NCBI GenBank assembly: GCA_030280995.1 | Contig: JASXTE010000002.1 | Span: forward strand, 5,267,683-5,331,682 | DNA length: 64,000 nt | Reading direction: 5' to 3' | From: Hemileia vastatrix | Lineage: Eukaryota > Basidiomycota > Pucciniomycetes > Pucciniales > Zaghouaniaceae | Part shown: piece after piece, positions 11,026-21,130 of the stretch | How positions within the stretch are numbered: position 1 is the stretch's first letter | How the letters are laid out: each line of letters opens with the position of its first letter | Notes under the pieces: generated by a model | What the model saw: only the letters and a program-made list of their open reading frames with translations | Database searches by the model: none | What the model was told of the DNA's origin: nothing | Translations under genes and position numbers: made by a program

Positions 11026-11352
11026 TTGAAATGAAGTAAATTTTTAAGAAGATTATAAAGAAGATACATATGAAGATAGAGGTGTAAGGCATGAATCAGA
11101 AGAAACAGACATTTATTTTTTCTGAATTTTTTTACTGGTCAAGAAAACATCAATATTTTTAAAAAAATAAGTAAAAACTCACATAATTTAAAATAAAAGA
11201 CATTAAGAATTTTCTACACATAATTATTAAGACTAATTATTACTTTACTTGAATTTGAGGAATTTTTTTGGTAAATTCTGCACAAATAATAAATTTTGAA
11301 AGAAGTTGTGAAGCCTTTATGTAAATTTTTTAATGGCTTCCTCATTGGTTCC
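11026..11352. other. AT-rich H1 spacer upstream of the Tet-like gene
   Basis: The sequence is AT-rich, with a second degenerate copy of the Ser-rich segment (GATACATATGAAGATAGAGGTG region). No ORF or RNA gene is visible. The chromovirus TSD follows at 11353. Confidence 0.4.
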
Positions 11353-11357
11353 CTTTC

Positions 11358-12534
11358 TGTCAGCCTAAATATCCTTAGGACTGAGTATTTCTTATGCTTA
11401 AAATTAGATAACCTTAACTAGATTAAGCTTATATCTTAAAAATAAGGTTAAAATAATAATATATATTATTTTATTATATATATATATAATTATTATTCTA
11501 TTATATAATTTATAATAGTTTAAATAGCTTATCCATGGCCTAATAATACTTATTAAGGTGGTAATGGAGTCATAATATACTTATCTTAATTGATATGAAG
11601 TAATTATTGACATACATAAGCTTATATGTATACATAAATCTCATATTCAGTGAAATATGCAGTATATTATGTATATTTAGGTATATAAGTGGGTTTTAGC
11701 CCCTTAATAGCCTATAACCTTTGTTTTTCTGCTTATTTTAGGTCATATGGAGGAAATCAGTGGATTCACAACGCCTACAGAAGCATAGACACCTATATCA
11801 GGCGCATACACCCAGTTTGGACAACTAAAATTACTTCCTTGGATGGTTATTCACGGATTTATGGGTTGGAAAGATGTTTTTGGGTTAATGTGGATGCTTG
11901 CGGATGTTATTGGGGGCTTGGACATTTTATTTGTTTCCTTTATATGCTTTTAGTTTCATTAAATCTCTTTTTGATCATTTATTTTACCTGTTTCTTTATG
12001 GTATCCGCTTTTATCTGGGATTTCTATTTATGGTATGACTCTGTGTTATTATTAATAGTGATGGAGGGTCCTTACTGGAGGTCTGAGTGTTGAAACTGCT
12101 TGAAGTGGACGCCATGGGGAGGTGATGGGCCCTCACAGTGCTGTAATTGCCGGGGATAGCAGTGACATCATCTGGATTGAAGGTCTGTGCACTCCAGTGG
12201 ATTTGGGTATAAGTAAGGAGGGATTTTGACGGTTTATTATCATCATTCAATTACTACACTTCAAACAAACATTACACTACAATTATTAGTATTCAGAAAT
12301 ATATTATAAAGCCCTTATAAATTGATATTATCTTTATAATAGCTATAACTATATTTTATTCTTCTATTTTCCACCACTAGCACGCATTTAAATCCAAGTA
12401 TTGTGAGTTTAATTTGAGTATAACTATTCTATTGATCTTCCCCTGAGGTTTAATCACTAAATCATTTATTAATAAGTAGTAGGACCATAAAATAACACTA
12501 TTATATCATACTTATATACTAGACTGTACTGACA
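11358..12534 (+). repeat. 5' LTR of copy 1
   Basis: It starts TGTCAGCC and ends ACTGACA, 1177 bp, preceded by TSD CTTTC. It contains an apparent 134-codon ORF that is repeated identically in the 3' LTR. This is LTR sequence, not a gene. Confidence 0.96.
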
Positions 12535-12536
12535 AT

Positions 12537-12550
12537 TGGGGGTCTTTCCT
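12537..12550 (+). other. Candidate primer binding site of copy 1
   Basis: TGGGGGTC begins two bases after the LTR, the usual place and TGG start for a tRNA-primed minus-strand initiation site. Copy 2 keeps ATTGGGGG at the same place (minus strand, about 59359). The tRNA is not identified. Confidence 0.4.
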
Positions 12551-13042
12551 TATATTTTACTTATTATTTAGTATAAGCCTTGGGACGTGATTTTTACCTT
12601 AGTACAACTCAAAATTAACCAAATATTTGGGTCTGCGGCATATTAGTGGGTCATCATAACTCATTGATTGCGGAAAAGAACCCTTATAATAATTGTACTA
12701 AATTTTTATAAAAATTAGATATTTACAGTAGTAACTGTACCCAATATAAACCCAATTTCACTTGGTATTTGGACACCAATATAACACCCAATAAAATTGG
12801 TATTTGGCTAAAGCTTGGTAAGCTAATTATTCACCCTTATAGAGGTCTAGTTAAACTTATTATTATATTTTTAACAGATTTTTTTGAATTTTTCTTATAT
12901 TTTATTTAAATAAATAAAGATATAAATTCAGGGTAAGCTCCATTGCTTTTTTATTAGTAATATAATTGCTAATATTATTTGTCTACTAATTCCACAGAGT
13001 TTTTTCCTTTTGTAGACGTAAAATATTGTTATTCTGAACAAT
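12551..13042. other. Copy 1 5' untranslated leader
   Basis: About 490 bp of AT-rich leader lies between the primer site and the first ATG. It includes short direct repeats around CCCAATATAAACCCAATTTCAC and CACCCAATAAAATTGG. Nothing else is recognised. Confidence 0.5.
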
Positions 13043-13393
13043 ATGAGTGCTCCCCAGGATAGTGTAAGTGAACAGCCTGCTTATAATACCAGGTCTAAAG
13101 CTAATAAAAACTTTCCAGGACATCACCATGGAGGGACAACAGTACCCCCAGCCAGAAAGCATGAGTATAGAGGAAAAGGACGCCCTCTTAAAAAAGATAA
13201 CTATCAAAAAGACGTCTCCTCCTCTTCAGGATCAACTGTCCCACCTGGCCAAACAGGTTCTGAAGCTAGAGGAATCAAAATCTCTCATGTTCAAAGAAGT
13301 AGAGCAGTTGCAAAACAATTGCAAGGTAGGATTTCAGCAGATGAATCAGGCAATGGCAGAATTAAAGGGAGGCCAGCCCAGTCAATCAAATAA
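13043..13393 (+). CDS. 5' ORF (frame 2), basic 116-residue reading frame of copy 1
   Basis: The start MSAPQDSV... is followed by YNTRSKANK, a motif often seen near the N-terminus of fungal gypsy Gag proteins. Copy 2 keeps the same start and NTRSRADK (minus strand, 58830-58760), which argues that this beginning is real. The rest of the frame is basic and low in structure. It overlaps the frame-3 coiled-coil ORF, so only part of it is likely to be translated, or the two are joined by an unseen frameshift or intron. Confidence 0.4.
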   Translation: MSAPQDSVSEQPAYNTRSKANKNFPGHHHGGTTVPPARKHEYRGKGRPLKKDNYQKDVSSSSGSTVPPGQTGSEARGIKISHVQRSRAVAKQLQGRISADESGNGRIKGRPAQSIK

Positions 13394-13589
13394 GCAACCC
13401 CCTACCCAAGGAGGGTCCACTCACTCCCAGGAGAAAATCCTGGTAGACAAATGGAAATGGGACTGGTTTCACCAACAGTGGACAAGCCACAGTTGCAACA
13501 GGGATCCGCCCCCTCATCTGACTTCCTCAGCTCACCCTTACAAGGGAAAAAAGCGCCAAAAATCAGGACTGGCAACCATCCCTTGGTAA
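13128..13589 (+). CDS. ORF1 (frame 3), coiled-coil protein overlapping gag-pol of copy 1
   Basis: The ATG at 13128 sits in a strong CACCATGG context. The product is about 153 residues: a short N-terminus, then a charged, heptad-like stretch (SIEEKDALLKKI, LSHLAKQVLKLEESK, FKEVEQLQNNCK) typical of a coiled coil, then a Gln/Pro-rich tail, ending TAA 13587-13589. It overlaps the gag-pol frame by about 195 nt, and a heptamer GGGAAAA at 13544-13550 is in the correct phase for a -1 shift into gag-pol. It is probably an N-terminal part or partner of Gag; the role is not known. Confidence 0.5.
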   Translation: MEGQQYPQPESMSIEEKDALLKKITIKKTSPPLQDQLSHLAKQVLKLEESKSLMFKEVEQLQNNCKVGFQQMNQAMAELKGGQPSQSNKQPPTQGGSTHSQEKILVDKWKWDWFHQQWTSHSCNRDPPPHLTSSAHPYKGKKRQKSGLATIPW

Positions 13590-16500
13590 GTAACTTACCC
13601 TCTCAGATTAGACATAATGCTGATAATTACAATATAGGTAATTCTATTGATGTTAAATCTGTACAACAAATAGAGGAGGATTTAAGAAATTTAGGTTTTA
13701 GAGTAGATACACCTGACTTGTCTTTTGTCCATAATAACAGTACTATATACAATGATAATACAGTTAATCCTCAGTTGCAACCACCTACTAGTGAGATGAG
13801 AAGTTCACAGGAGAGTGAGAGAATTGAAAAGGAGGAAATGGAATATTTTAACAATAATCCAACTGTCCATAGAATTGTTTCAGCATTGTGGAATAGAATG
13901 ACTGATTGTGAAGAACAGACAGTTAAGCTCACTAGTGATACAATTTCATCCTTAACATTGAACATTTCTCAATTAGCAACACGTAATAAAGAATTAGAGA
14001 AAGAACATTTGTCTCTAACTCTTAAATATGATTCATTGAGTAATAAATATAATGACCTTTCAAACAAATTTTGTGAGTTAGAAAAATTATATGAAACACA
14101 CTTATTAAAGACTGAATCAAGAACAAAGTTATCTTTTGCCCAGACAAATCAAAGTGTCTCTGAGTTGCTACAAAGATTAACTAAAGTTGAGATTGAAACT
14201 GCCAATCTACTAATGAACCAGGATAATCATAAGTATAATCAATATAATAATAATCCTTTCATTGGCAAAAGTGAATCTCATTCCTTCCCTGTACCACCAC
14301 AATTAAAACCATCTGGTGGTAGTGTCAAATCTGAAAATGTAAGTCACAAATCCGTGCAGGAAGAAATACAAGACCATTTATCAAAAGTGAATGAGTTGTT
14401 GAATTTACCTAAGATTAGTGAGATAAAATCCAATCAGAAGAACTGGCCTAAGATAGATCAGTACCCAACTTATGATGGGGAAGCCAGCTCTGATTGGCAA
14501 CATTTTATTCAAAGAATTGACAACTTGAAATTCTCATATAAGTTACCAGATGAAGAGATAAGATCAAAATTAATTTCTTTATTTAAGGATGTTGCTTTAT
14601 TATGGTTTGAAGCTGTCTTAAGTGAGGGTAGAGACTACTCTTGGGCTGAATGGAAACAACTTATTGAAAAACAATTTGGAGGTTCTAAATTCAGGCTTAC
14701 TCAGCAGAGACTGTATGAGAAGACTAGGTATAATCCGTTGAATGGTGACAAACCTATGGTATTTTTAATGAATTTAAACAAGATATTAAAAGCCATTGAG
14801 CCTCATATGGATTTTAACTTATGGAAAGATAAGATAATATACAAATTACCTATATCTGTCAGAGACATTGTTGTAGCTAGAACATTAAATGTTACTGAAT
14901 ATTCTGACTTTATTAATATTTGCAATGAAATATTATTAAACCATAAGTATGAATCAAGGTATTCCACTTATAAGCAAAATGTTGAACCTGTAAAAACTCA
15001 GAATTCAAAAACACTTCAGGAGAAGCAGAAAAAACCTACTGCACCTGTAGTACCTAAAAAGTATGAAACAAATACTTGTTATAAGTGTAACAAACCTTGG
15101 GTCAAAGGTCACAAATGTGAGAAAAACATAAATATTGTTGAAAATCAACGTGAATCTGAAACTGAAACTGAAAAAAGTAAAGAATCAAGTGATTATGACA
15201 GCAATATCTCATATAGTGATGAAAATGAAGTCTGTATGTTGGAAGATGATTTGTCCATCTTTGAAAATCCAATATTAAATATGGACTCAAATGAATCTTT
15301 AATGAATTTTGAGGATGCTGAAATCATTAAGGATATACAAGCTGATAACTTTAGAATGAAACCTATCACAGTTCCAGCTATCATTTCTGGTGAAAATGTT
15401 AATATAGTATTGGACACAGGAGCTGCTGGTTCAGTTGTTTCCACTAATACATTACAGAAAATTGATAGTGAATATAAGTTTAAGCTTGAACCACTTCAGA
15501 ATAAAAGTTGGAGAGGTTTTGGATCAGTACTACACCCCATTGGTAAATACAAAGCTGCTGTTTTCTTTAAACACCAACATGGTTATGTAAGGGTAACTTG
15601 TGACTTTGTAGTAATGGATAATACAAATTGTAGTAACTGTTTTATCATTGGAAATGATATTCTGACTAAATTTGGTGTAAAATTAGACCCTGCTAATAAC
15701 AATTTTACAATTGGCATGAATGGTAAAAGGAAATTTAAAATAAATTCTTTTAACACAGTCTTACACATTGAGTCAGTAACAAATTCCCCGTCTAAAGGAA
15801 GAGAATCCAATGAGATGGAACTTCTGGAAACAGAAATTTCAAAAGCATCATTTGGCACTCAGATAAGTGAAACTGAGAAAGATAATATTTTGGAATTAAT
15901 TAAAACTTTTCCAATGGCTTTTGCACATGGTACAAATGAACTTGGCCTTGTAAAAGATCATGAAATGAAGATTAGTTTAATCTGTGATATGGATAATATT
16001 CCTGCTAGTCTTAAAAAGAAACCATACCCTGCTTCACCAATGAAGAGGAAAGACATAGAGGATAATATTAAGATGTTATTAAAAATGAACATTCTTGAGA
16101 AGGTTGAAACTACACCAAAATATTGTGTAATATCACCAGTGCTGATTTCTTATGAACAAGATAAAGCAAGACTGTGCGGTGATTATAGAGCATTAAATAC
16201 ATTTACAGTAGATGATATTTATCCCTTGCCAAGGATTGCCTCTATACATGCTACCCTTAAAGGTGCTAAATATATAAGTTGCCTAGATGGAAATAAAGGG
16301 TACCATCAAATTCCTGTTGAAAAGAATTCACAGAACTTTTTGTTGATAACAACACACATGGGAATTTATAAGTATGTCAGAATGCCATTTGGACCAAAGA
16401 ATGCTCCATCAGTATTTCAAAAGTTAATGGATATAACATTCCATAATGAAATGATTGAGGGATGGTTAATGGTATACATTGATGACATCATAGTGTTCTC

Positions 16501-18901
16501 TAAAAATTTTGATGAACACTTAATCCATTTAAGGAAAGTATTTCAGAAAATGGATGAAATAAAAATGACCCTTGCATTGAAAAAATGTAAATTTGGGTTT
16601 GAATCTTTAAAAGTGCTTGGTCATATTGTATCTGGCTTACAAATATGTGTAGACCAAAATAAAGTGGCTGCAATAAAGAATATTGGCATTCCTCAAAATG
16701 TGAAGGATGTACAATCTTTTCTTGGAATGTGTGGTTATTATAGACAATATATAAAAAACTACCAATCAATTGCTGCACCACTGACCACACTGATAAAGAA
16801 ATCAGAAGCTTTCATTTGGAATAATGAAAGACAACAAGCTTTTAATAAGTTGAAAGAATGTTTAATGACAGCTCCTATCTTGGGATTACCAGATTTCCAA
16901 TTACCTTTTGTATTATATACCGATGCAAATTTTATTGGACTGGGTGCTGCTTTGCATCAAAAACAACTTATTGAAGGTAAAATGTCAGAAGTAGTAATCT
17001 GCTATATTTCACGTACTCTGAGAAGTGGTGAATTGAAATATGGTGCTACTCAACTTGAATGTTTGGCAGTAGTATGGGCTCTTGAAAAGCTACATTATTA
17101 CCTGGAAGACCAAAGATTTGAGTTAATAACTGACTGTAGTGCAGTTAAGTCACTCTTAAACATGAAAACTCCTAATAGACACATGTTTAGATGGCAATTA
17201 GCTGTACAAGAATACAGAGGCCGGATGACTATTACACATAGAGCAGGAACCTTGCACTCTAATGTAGATCTGTTATCTAGAGTACCTCTGCCTAATAATG
17301 ATGATAATCCTGCTTATGTTCCTGAGTCAGAGATTATTAACATTTATGGCATTTATATTGTAGATCTTGAGGATGAATTTATGCAATCAATTCTTGATAA
17401 TTATAATTCAGATCCTGACTTAAGTAAATTAACTACAATATTAAATGATCCATCTAATGCTTCAATGAATGTTTTAATAAAAACATTACCAATTAAGTAT
17501 AAAGAGGCATTAGAAAAACGAAAATTTTCCATTGAGGATGGTTTTATATATTACAGGAAAAAATTAAGTAATGTGATTGTAATTCCCCCTTCAATGAAGG
17601 AGTTAATGTTAAGTATATGTCATGATGATATATTAGCAGGTCATTTTGACTACCATAAAACATTAACCAGAGTAAAAAACACAGCTTGGTGGATTAACAT
17701 GTCTGAGGATGTTCAGAAATATGTTGAAACATGTGATTCTTGTCAAAAATCTAAAAGATTAACAGGAAAAAGAGCTGGTTTATTACAACAAATTGAGCAA
17801 CCAAAAGCTCCATGGGAAATCATTAACATGGACTTTGTAACAGGTTTGCCAATAGCAGGGCATAAGAGTTATAACTCCTGCTGGGTAATTGTAGATAGAT
17901 TTACAAAGATGTGTAAATTTATTCCTACCCACAAAGAGGTTTCTGCAAAGGACTTAGCTTTTATATGGTGGACACAAATGTTAAATACAGCAGGTTTCCC
18001 CAAAGCAATAGTTTCTGACAGAGATCCTAAATTTACTTCTGAGTTCTGGACGTCACTTATGGATGTTTCAGGGTGTCAATTAAAACTTTCTACAGCACAC
18101 CATCCACAAACTGATGGGCTAGCAGAAAGAATGATACAAACCTTAGAAGATATGATAAGAAGATACTGTGCTTTTGGTCTTAATTTTAAAGACAATGACA
18201 AATTCACGCATGATTGGGTAACCCTTATCCCAGGTTTAGAATTTGCATATAATAGTACAGTACATTCTGTCACTGGCAAAAAGCCATTTGAGTTATGGTT
18301 AGGTTATGTACCTAATACCCCTGCTAAAACTCTTAATAAGTTAGCTAGATTGGATATTCATCCAGGTACTAAATCTTTTCTTCAAATGCAGGAATTATGC
18401 AGAAAACATGCTCAAGAATGTATAAATAAGGCTTTTGAGTATGAAAAGAAAAGATGGTATAAAGCCCATAAAGAACAAATGTTCAAAGAGGGTGATGAAG
18501 TCCTTATTTCAACGCTACCTTTCAATTTAAATGGTAATGTTAAATTGAAGGATCCATTCATTGGACCATTTGTAGTTAAAAAGATGGTTGGTAATAATGC
18601 TGTTGAGGTTATTCTATATGCACCTTATGATAGAAAACATCCAGTATTTCCTATTTCTCTTATAAAACCATACCATTCTAATGATACTGCTCTCTTTCCA
18701 AGAAGATCAGGAAGGCATAAACAGCAACCTGAAGAAATAGTGGAAAAAGCAGAAATTGAAAAGATACTTAAAAAGAGACACCTTACTAAAGAAAAGGGAG
18801 TTGAGTATCTATTAAGATTTAAAAATAAATCAAGTGAATATGACCAGTGGATTCCAGAAAATGAAATCTCTGATCTTAAAAATCTCTTGAAAAAAATTTA
18901 A
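13451..18901 (+). CDS. Gag-Pol polyprotein of copy 1 (chromovirus)
   Basis: One 1816-codon ORF. A coiled-coil stretch lies near residues 170-270 and a retrotransposon capsid-like region at about 330-500. The CCHC-type knuckle CYKCNKPWVKGHKC is near 542-555 and the protease DTGA at 655. RT carries YIDD near 1009 and RNase H has D1158 with ECLAVVWALEK. The integrase HHCC zinc region is at about 1390-1438, with catalytic D1461, D1523 and E1559 (61 and 35 residues between). A C-terminal chromodomain-like module (EKILKKR, EYLLRFKNK, DQWIPENEI) follows. All catalytic residues are intact. The frame is open upstream to 13394, so the ATG at 13451 need not be the real entry; a -1 frameshift from ORF1 would enter at about 13550. 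Confidence 0.96.
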   Translation: MEMGLVSPTVDKPQLQQGSAPSSDFLSSPLQGKKAPKIRTGNHPLVSNLPSQIRHNADNYNIGNSIDVKSVQQIEEDLRNLGFRVDTPDLSFVHNNSTIYNDNTVNPQLQPPTSEMRSSQESERIEKEEMEYFNNNPTVHRIVSALWNRMTDCEEQTVKLTSDTISSLTLNISQLATRNKELEKEHLSLTLKYDSLSNKYNDLSNKFCELEKLYETHLLKTESRTKLSFAQTNQSVSELLQRLTKVEIETANLLMNQDNHKYNQYNNNPFIGKSESHSFPVPPQLKPSGGSVKSENVSHKSVQEEIQDHLSKVNELLNLPKISEIKSNQKNWPKIDQYPTYDGEASSDWQHFIQRIDNLKFSYKLPDEEIRSKLISLFKDVALLWFEAVLSEGRDYSWAEWKQLIEKQFGGSKFRLTQQRLYEKTRYNPLNGDKPMVFLMNLNKILKAIEPHMDFNLWKDKIIYKLPISVRDIVVARTLNVTEYSDFINICNEILLNHKYESRYSTYKQNVEPVKTQNSKTLQEKQKKPTAPVVPKKYETNTCYKCNKPWVKGHKCEKNINIVENQRESETETEKSKESSDYDSNISYSDENEVCMLEDDLSIFENPILNMDSNESLMNFEDAEIIKDIQADNFRMKPITVPAIISGENVNIVLDTGAAGSVVSTNTLQKIDSEYKFKLEPLQNKSWRGFGSVLHPIGKYKAAVFFKHQHGYVRVTCDFVVMDNTNCSNCFIIGNDILTKFGVKLDPANNNFTIGMNGKRKFKINSFNTVLHIESVTNSPSKGRESNEMELLETEISKASFGTQISETEKDNILELIKTFPMAFAHGTNELGLVKDHEMKISLICDMDNIPASLKKKPYPASPMKRKDIEDNIKMLLKMNILEKVETTPKYCVISPVLISYEQDKARLCGDYRALNTFTVDDIYPLPRIASIHATLKGAKYISCLDGNKGYHQIPVEKNSQNFLLITTHMGIYKYVRMPFGPKNAPSVFQKLMDITFHNEMIEGWLMVYIDDIIVFSKNFDEHLIHLRKVFQKMDEIKMTLALKKCKFGFESLKVLGHIVSGLQICVDQNKVAAIKNIGIPQNVKDVQSFLGMCGYYRQYIKNYQSIAAPLTTLIKKSEAFIWNNERQQAFNKLKECLMTAPILGLPDFQLPFVLYTDANFIGLGAALHQKQLIEGKMSEVVICYISRTLRSGELKYGATQLECLAVVWALEKLHYYLEDQRFELITDCSAVKSLLNMKTPNRHMFRWQLAVQEYRGRMTITHRAGTLHSNVDLLSRVPLPNNDDNPAYVPESEIINIYGIYIVDLEDEFMQSILDNYNSDPDLSKLTTILNDPSNASMNVLIKTLPIKYKEALEKRKFSIEDGFIYYRKKLSNVIVIPPSMKELMLSICHDDILAGHFDYHKTLTRVKNTAWWINMSEDVQKYVETCDSCQKSKRLTGKRAGLLQQIEQPKAPWEIINMDFVTGLPIAGHKSYNSCWVIVDRFTKMCKFIPTHKEVSAKDLAFIWWTQMLNTAGFPKAIVSDRDPKFTSEFWTSLMDVSGCQLKLSTAHHPQTDGLAERMIQTLEDMIRRYCAFGLNFKDNDKFTHDWVTLIPGLEFAYNSTVHSVTGKKPFELWLGYVPNTPAKTLNKLARLDIHPGTKSFLQMQELCRKHAQECINKAFEYEKKRWYKAHKEQMFKEGDEVLISTLPFNLNGNVKLKDPFIGPFVVKKMVGNNAVEVILYAPYDRKHPVFPISLIKPYHSNDTALFPRRSGRHKQQPEEIVEKAEIEKILKKRHLTKEKGVEYLLRFKNKSSEYDQWIPENEISDLKNLLKKI
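13544..13550 (+). promoter_or_regulatory. Candidate -1 ribosomal frameshift heptamer GGGAAAA
   Basis: In ORF1 the codons read ..G GGA AAA, the X XXY YYZ pattern. Slipping back one base continues as GGG AAA AAA GCG in the gag-pol frame. The site lies in the ORF1/gag-pol overlap, 37 bases before the ORF1 stop. I did not establish a downstream pseudoknot. The decayed copy 2 does not keep the heptamer. Confidence 0.4.
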
Positions 18902-19013
18902 ATCTAAATAATACTGTTCATTCAGTATATGTATTATAAAAAATTTTTTATTTTATTATTTCATTCCTTAAGATTAATTAAAATGTCTTAACATTTTTTT
19001 TATTGTTTTTTTT

Positions 19014-19025
19014 GGGGTGAGGGAG
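19014..19025 (+). other. Polypurine tract of copy 1
   Basis: GGGGTGAGGGAG immediately precedes the 3' LTR. It is the expected plus-strand primer site, and the same sequence precedes the 3' LTR of copy 2 (28795-28806, minus strand). Confidence 0.6.
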
Positions 19026-20202
19026 TGTCAGCCTAAATATCCTTAGGACTGAGTATTTCTTATGCTTAAAATTAGATAACCTTAACTAGATTAAGCTTAT
19101 ATCTTAAAAATAAGGTTAAAATAATAATATATATTATTTTATTATATATATATATAATTATTATTCTATTATATAATTTATAATAGTTTAAATAGCTTAT
19201 CCATGGCCTAATAATACTTATTAAGGTGGTAATGGAGTCATAATATACTTATCTTAATTGATATGAAGTAATTATTGACATACATAAGCTTATATGTATA
19301 CATAAATCTCATATTCAGTGAAATATGCAGTATATTATGTATATTTAGGTATATAAGTGGGTTTTAGCCCCTTAATAGCCTATAACCTTTGTTTTTCTGC
19401 TTATTTTAGGTCATATGGAGGAAATCAGTGGATTCACAACGCCTACAGAAGCATAGACACCTATATCAGGCGCATACACCCAGTTTGGACAACTAAAATT
19501 ACTTCCTTGGATGGTTATTCACGGATTTATGGGTTGGAAAGATGTTTTTGGGTTAATGTGGATGCTTGCGGATGTTATTGGGGGCTTGGACATTTTATTT
19601 GTTTCCTTTATATGCTTTTAGTTTCATTAAATCTCTTTTTGATCATTTATTTTACCTGTTTCTTTATGGTATCCGCTTTTATCTGGGATTTCTATTTATG
19701 GTATGACTCTGTGTTATTATTAATAGTGATGGAGGGTCCTTACTGGAGGTCTGAGTGTTGAAACTGCTTGAAGTGGACGCCATGGGGAGGTGATGGGCCC
19801 TCACAGTGCTGTAATTGCCGGGGATAGCAGTGACATCATCTGGATTGAAGGTCTGTGCACTCCAGTGGATTTGGGTATAAGTAAGGAGGGATTTTGACGG
19901 TTTATTATCATCATTCAATTACTACACTTCAAACAAACATTACACTACAATTATTAGTATTCAGAAATATATTATAAAGCCCTTATAAATTGATATTATC
20001 TTTATAATAGCTATAACTATATTTTATTCTTCTATTTTCCACCACTAGCACGCATTTAAATCCAAGTATTGTGAGTTTAATTTGAGTATAACTATTATAT
20101 TGATCTTCCCCTGAGGTTTAATCACTAAATCATTTATTAATAAGTAGTAGGACCATAAAATAACACTATTATATCATACTTATATACTAGACTGTACTGA
20201 CA
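19026..20202 (+). repeat. 3' LTR of copy 1
   Basis: It is 1177 bp, the same as the 5' LTR except for the A at 20097, and is followed by TSD CTTTC at 20203-20207. Confidence 0.96.
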
Positions 20203-20207
20203 CTTTC

Positions 20208-20500
20208 TCCCCTTGTAAAGCTTCTCAAAAGACCATTCCAAACTACCTCTAAAACACCCCTATACCCCCTAAAATACCCCCCTCCTCATTTTTTAACAGA
20301 TGATTGTTAAGAATTTTTTTTAGAAAAAGAGGAGAGGGGGGGTAGGGGGTTTTGGAGTGGTATAGAGAGGGTTTTGTGGGGGTATAGGGGGAATTGAGGA
20401 GGTATAGGAAGGGGTTCGAGGGAGTTATAGGGGGGGGGTGGAAAGGGGGGTTAGAGGCAGCCAAAGAGAAGGGAAAGGGGGGATATGTCCATGCCAAGGA
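20208..20500. repeat. G-rich minisatellite-like tract of H1
   Basis: A C-rich stretch (20208-20285) changes to a strongly G-rich stretch (20330-20480). The switch centres on an imperfect hairpin around AACAGATGATTGTTAAG. Repeating pieces of the form GGGGGTATAGGG and GAGGTATAGG are visible. The same arrangement, longer and clearer, occurs in H2 at 54420-54990, between the Tet-like and transposase genes. Confidence 0.65.
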
Positions 20501-21130
20501 GGGGTGAATTCAGGAAAAACAACCAGGCCATGAAGAATAAAGAGTAGGAGGGAGAGAAAAAAAAGGAGAGAAAAAAAAGATTATTTTACCTTGAAAATGA
20601 AAAACAAAACCACTTACCAGAAAAATGAGAAAAAAATGAAAAAAAGAAAAAGAAAAAAAAGACAATTGGAAAATATGAAAATAAAAAGGAAAAAATTGAC
20701 TTAGTTGAAGAGATGAGTTTAGAAAAAAATAGACTTCAAATTATTTGAGGGATGTTTGAGAAGAAGAGGAAAAGGATATGAGGGATGAATGAAAAAAAGA
20801 ATGACTGAAAAGTTATGCAATAGCTGAAAATATGTGACTTCATGTTGAGGTGGCAAACAAATACAAATGAGAAAGGTAAAAAGAGACTTTAACAGAAAAT
20901 TCAAAATAAAATTCAATATGCAAAAATAAAATTAAAAAAGCAAGAGAATTTCACATGCAACTTGATCATTTGAAGAGTATGAAAAAAATTAAAAGTTTTT
21001 TTTTAAGAAAAGTTGGAGTATTATTGGCATAATGATGAAGTGTATCCCAGTGGGAAGTAAGATTAATAGTAGATAAAAACAAAATGAATTTTGTAATAAT
21101 TTAAGAAAAAATCACTAAATATCCCATAGT
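20501..21130. other. A-rich purine spacer downstream of the H1 transposase
   Basis: Runs of GAAAAA and AAAGAAAAAG dominate, and no gene is visible. It corresponds to 54990-55545 in H2. Confidence 0.5.

Larger units (their letters stand above)
11358..20202 (+). mobile_element. Complete young Ty3/gypsy chromovirus (copy 1, 8845 bp)
   Basis: Two 1177-bp LTRs (TGTCAGCC...GTACTGACA) flank a continuous gag-pol ORF. A perfect 5-bp target duplication CTTTC lies at 11353-11357 and 20203-20207. By eye I found one LTR difference, C at 12429 against A at 20097. All protein domains have intact catalytic residues. The element therefore inserted very recently and may be active. It lies inside Harbinger element H1. 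A decayed relative (copy 2) fills 27619-60475. Confidence 0.96.

Noticed and set aside
11689..12093. 134-codon ORF repeated identically at 19357-19761
   Set aside because: It lies wholly inside both LTRs of copy 1, so identity only reflects the LTR pair. The diverged LTRs of copy 2 do not keep it.
13586..13637. A 52-nt intron (GTAAGT...ATATAG) joining ORF1 to gag-pol
   Set aside because: The splice signals look good, but the join puts a TAA directly after the junction and does not reach the gag-pol frame.
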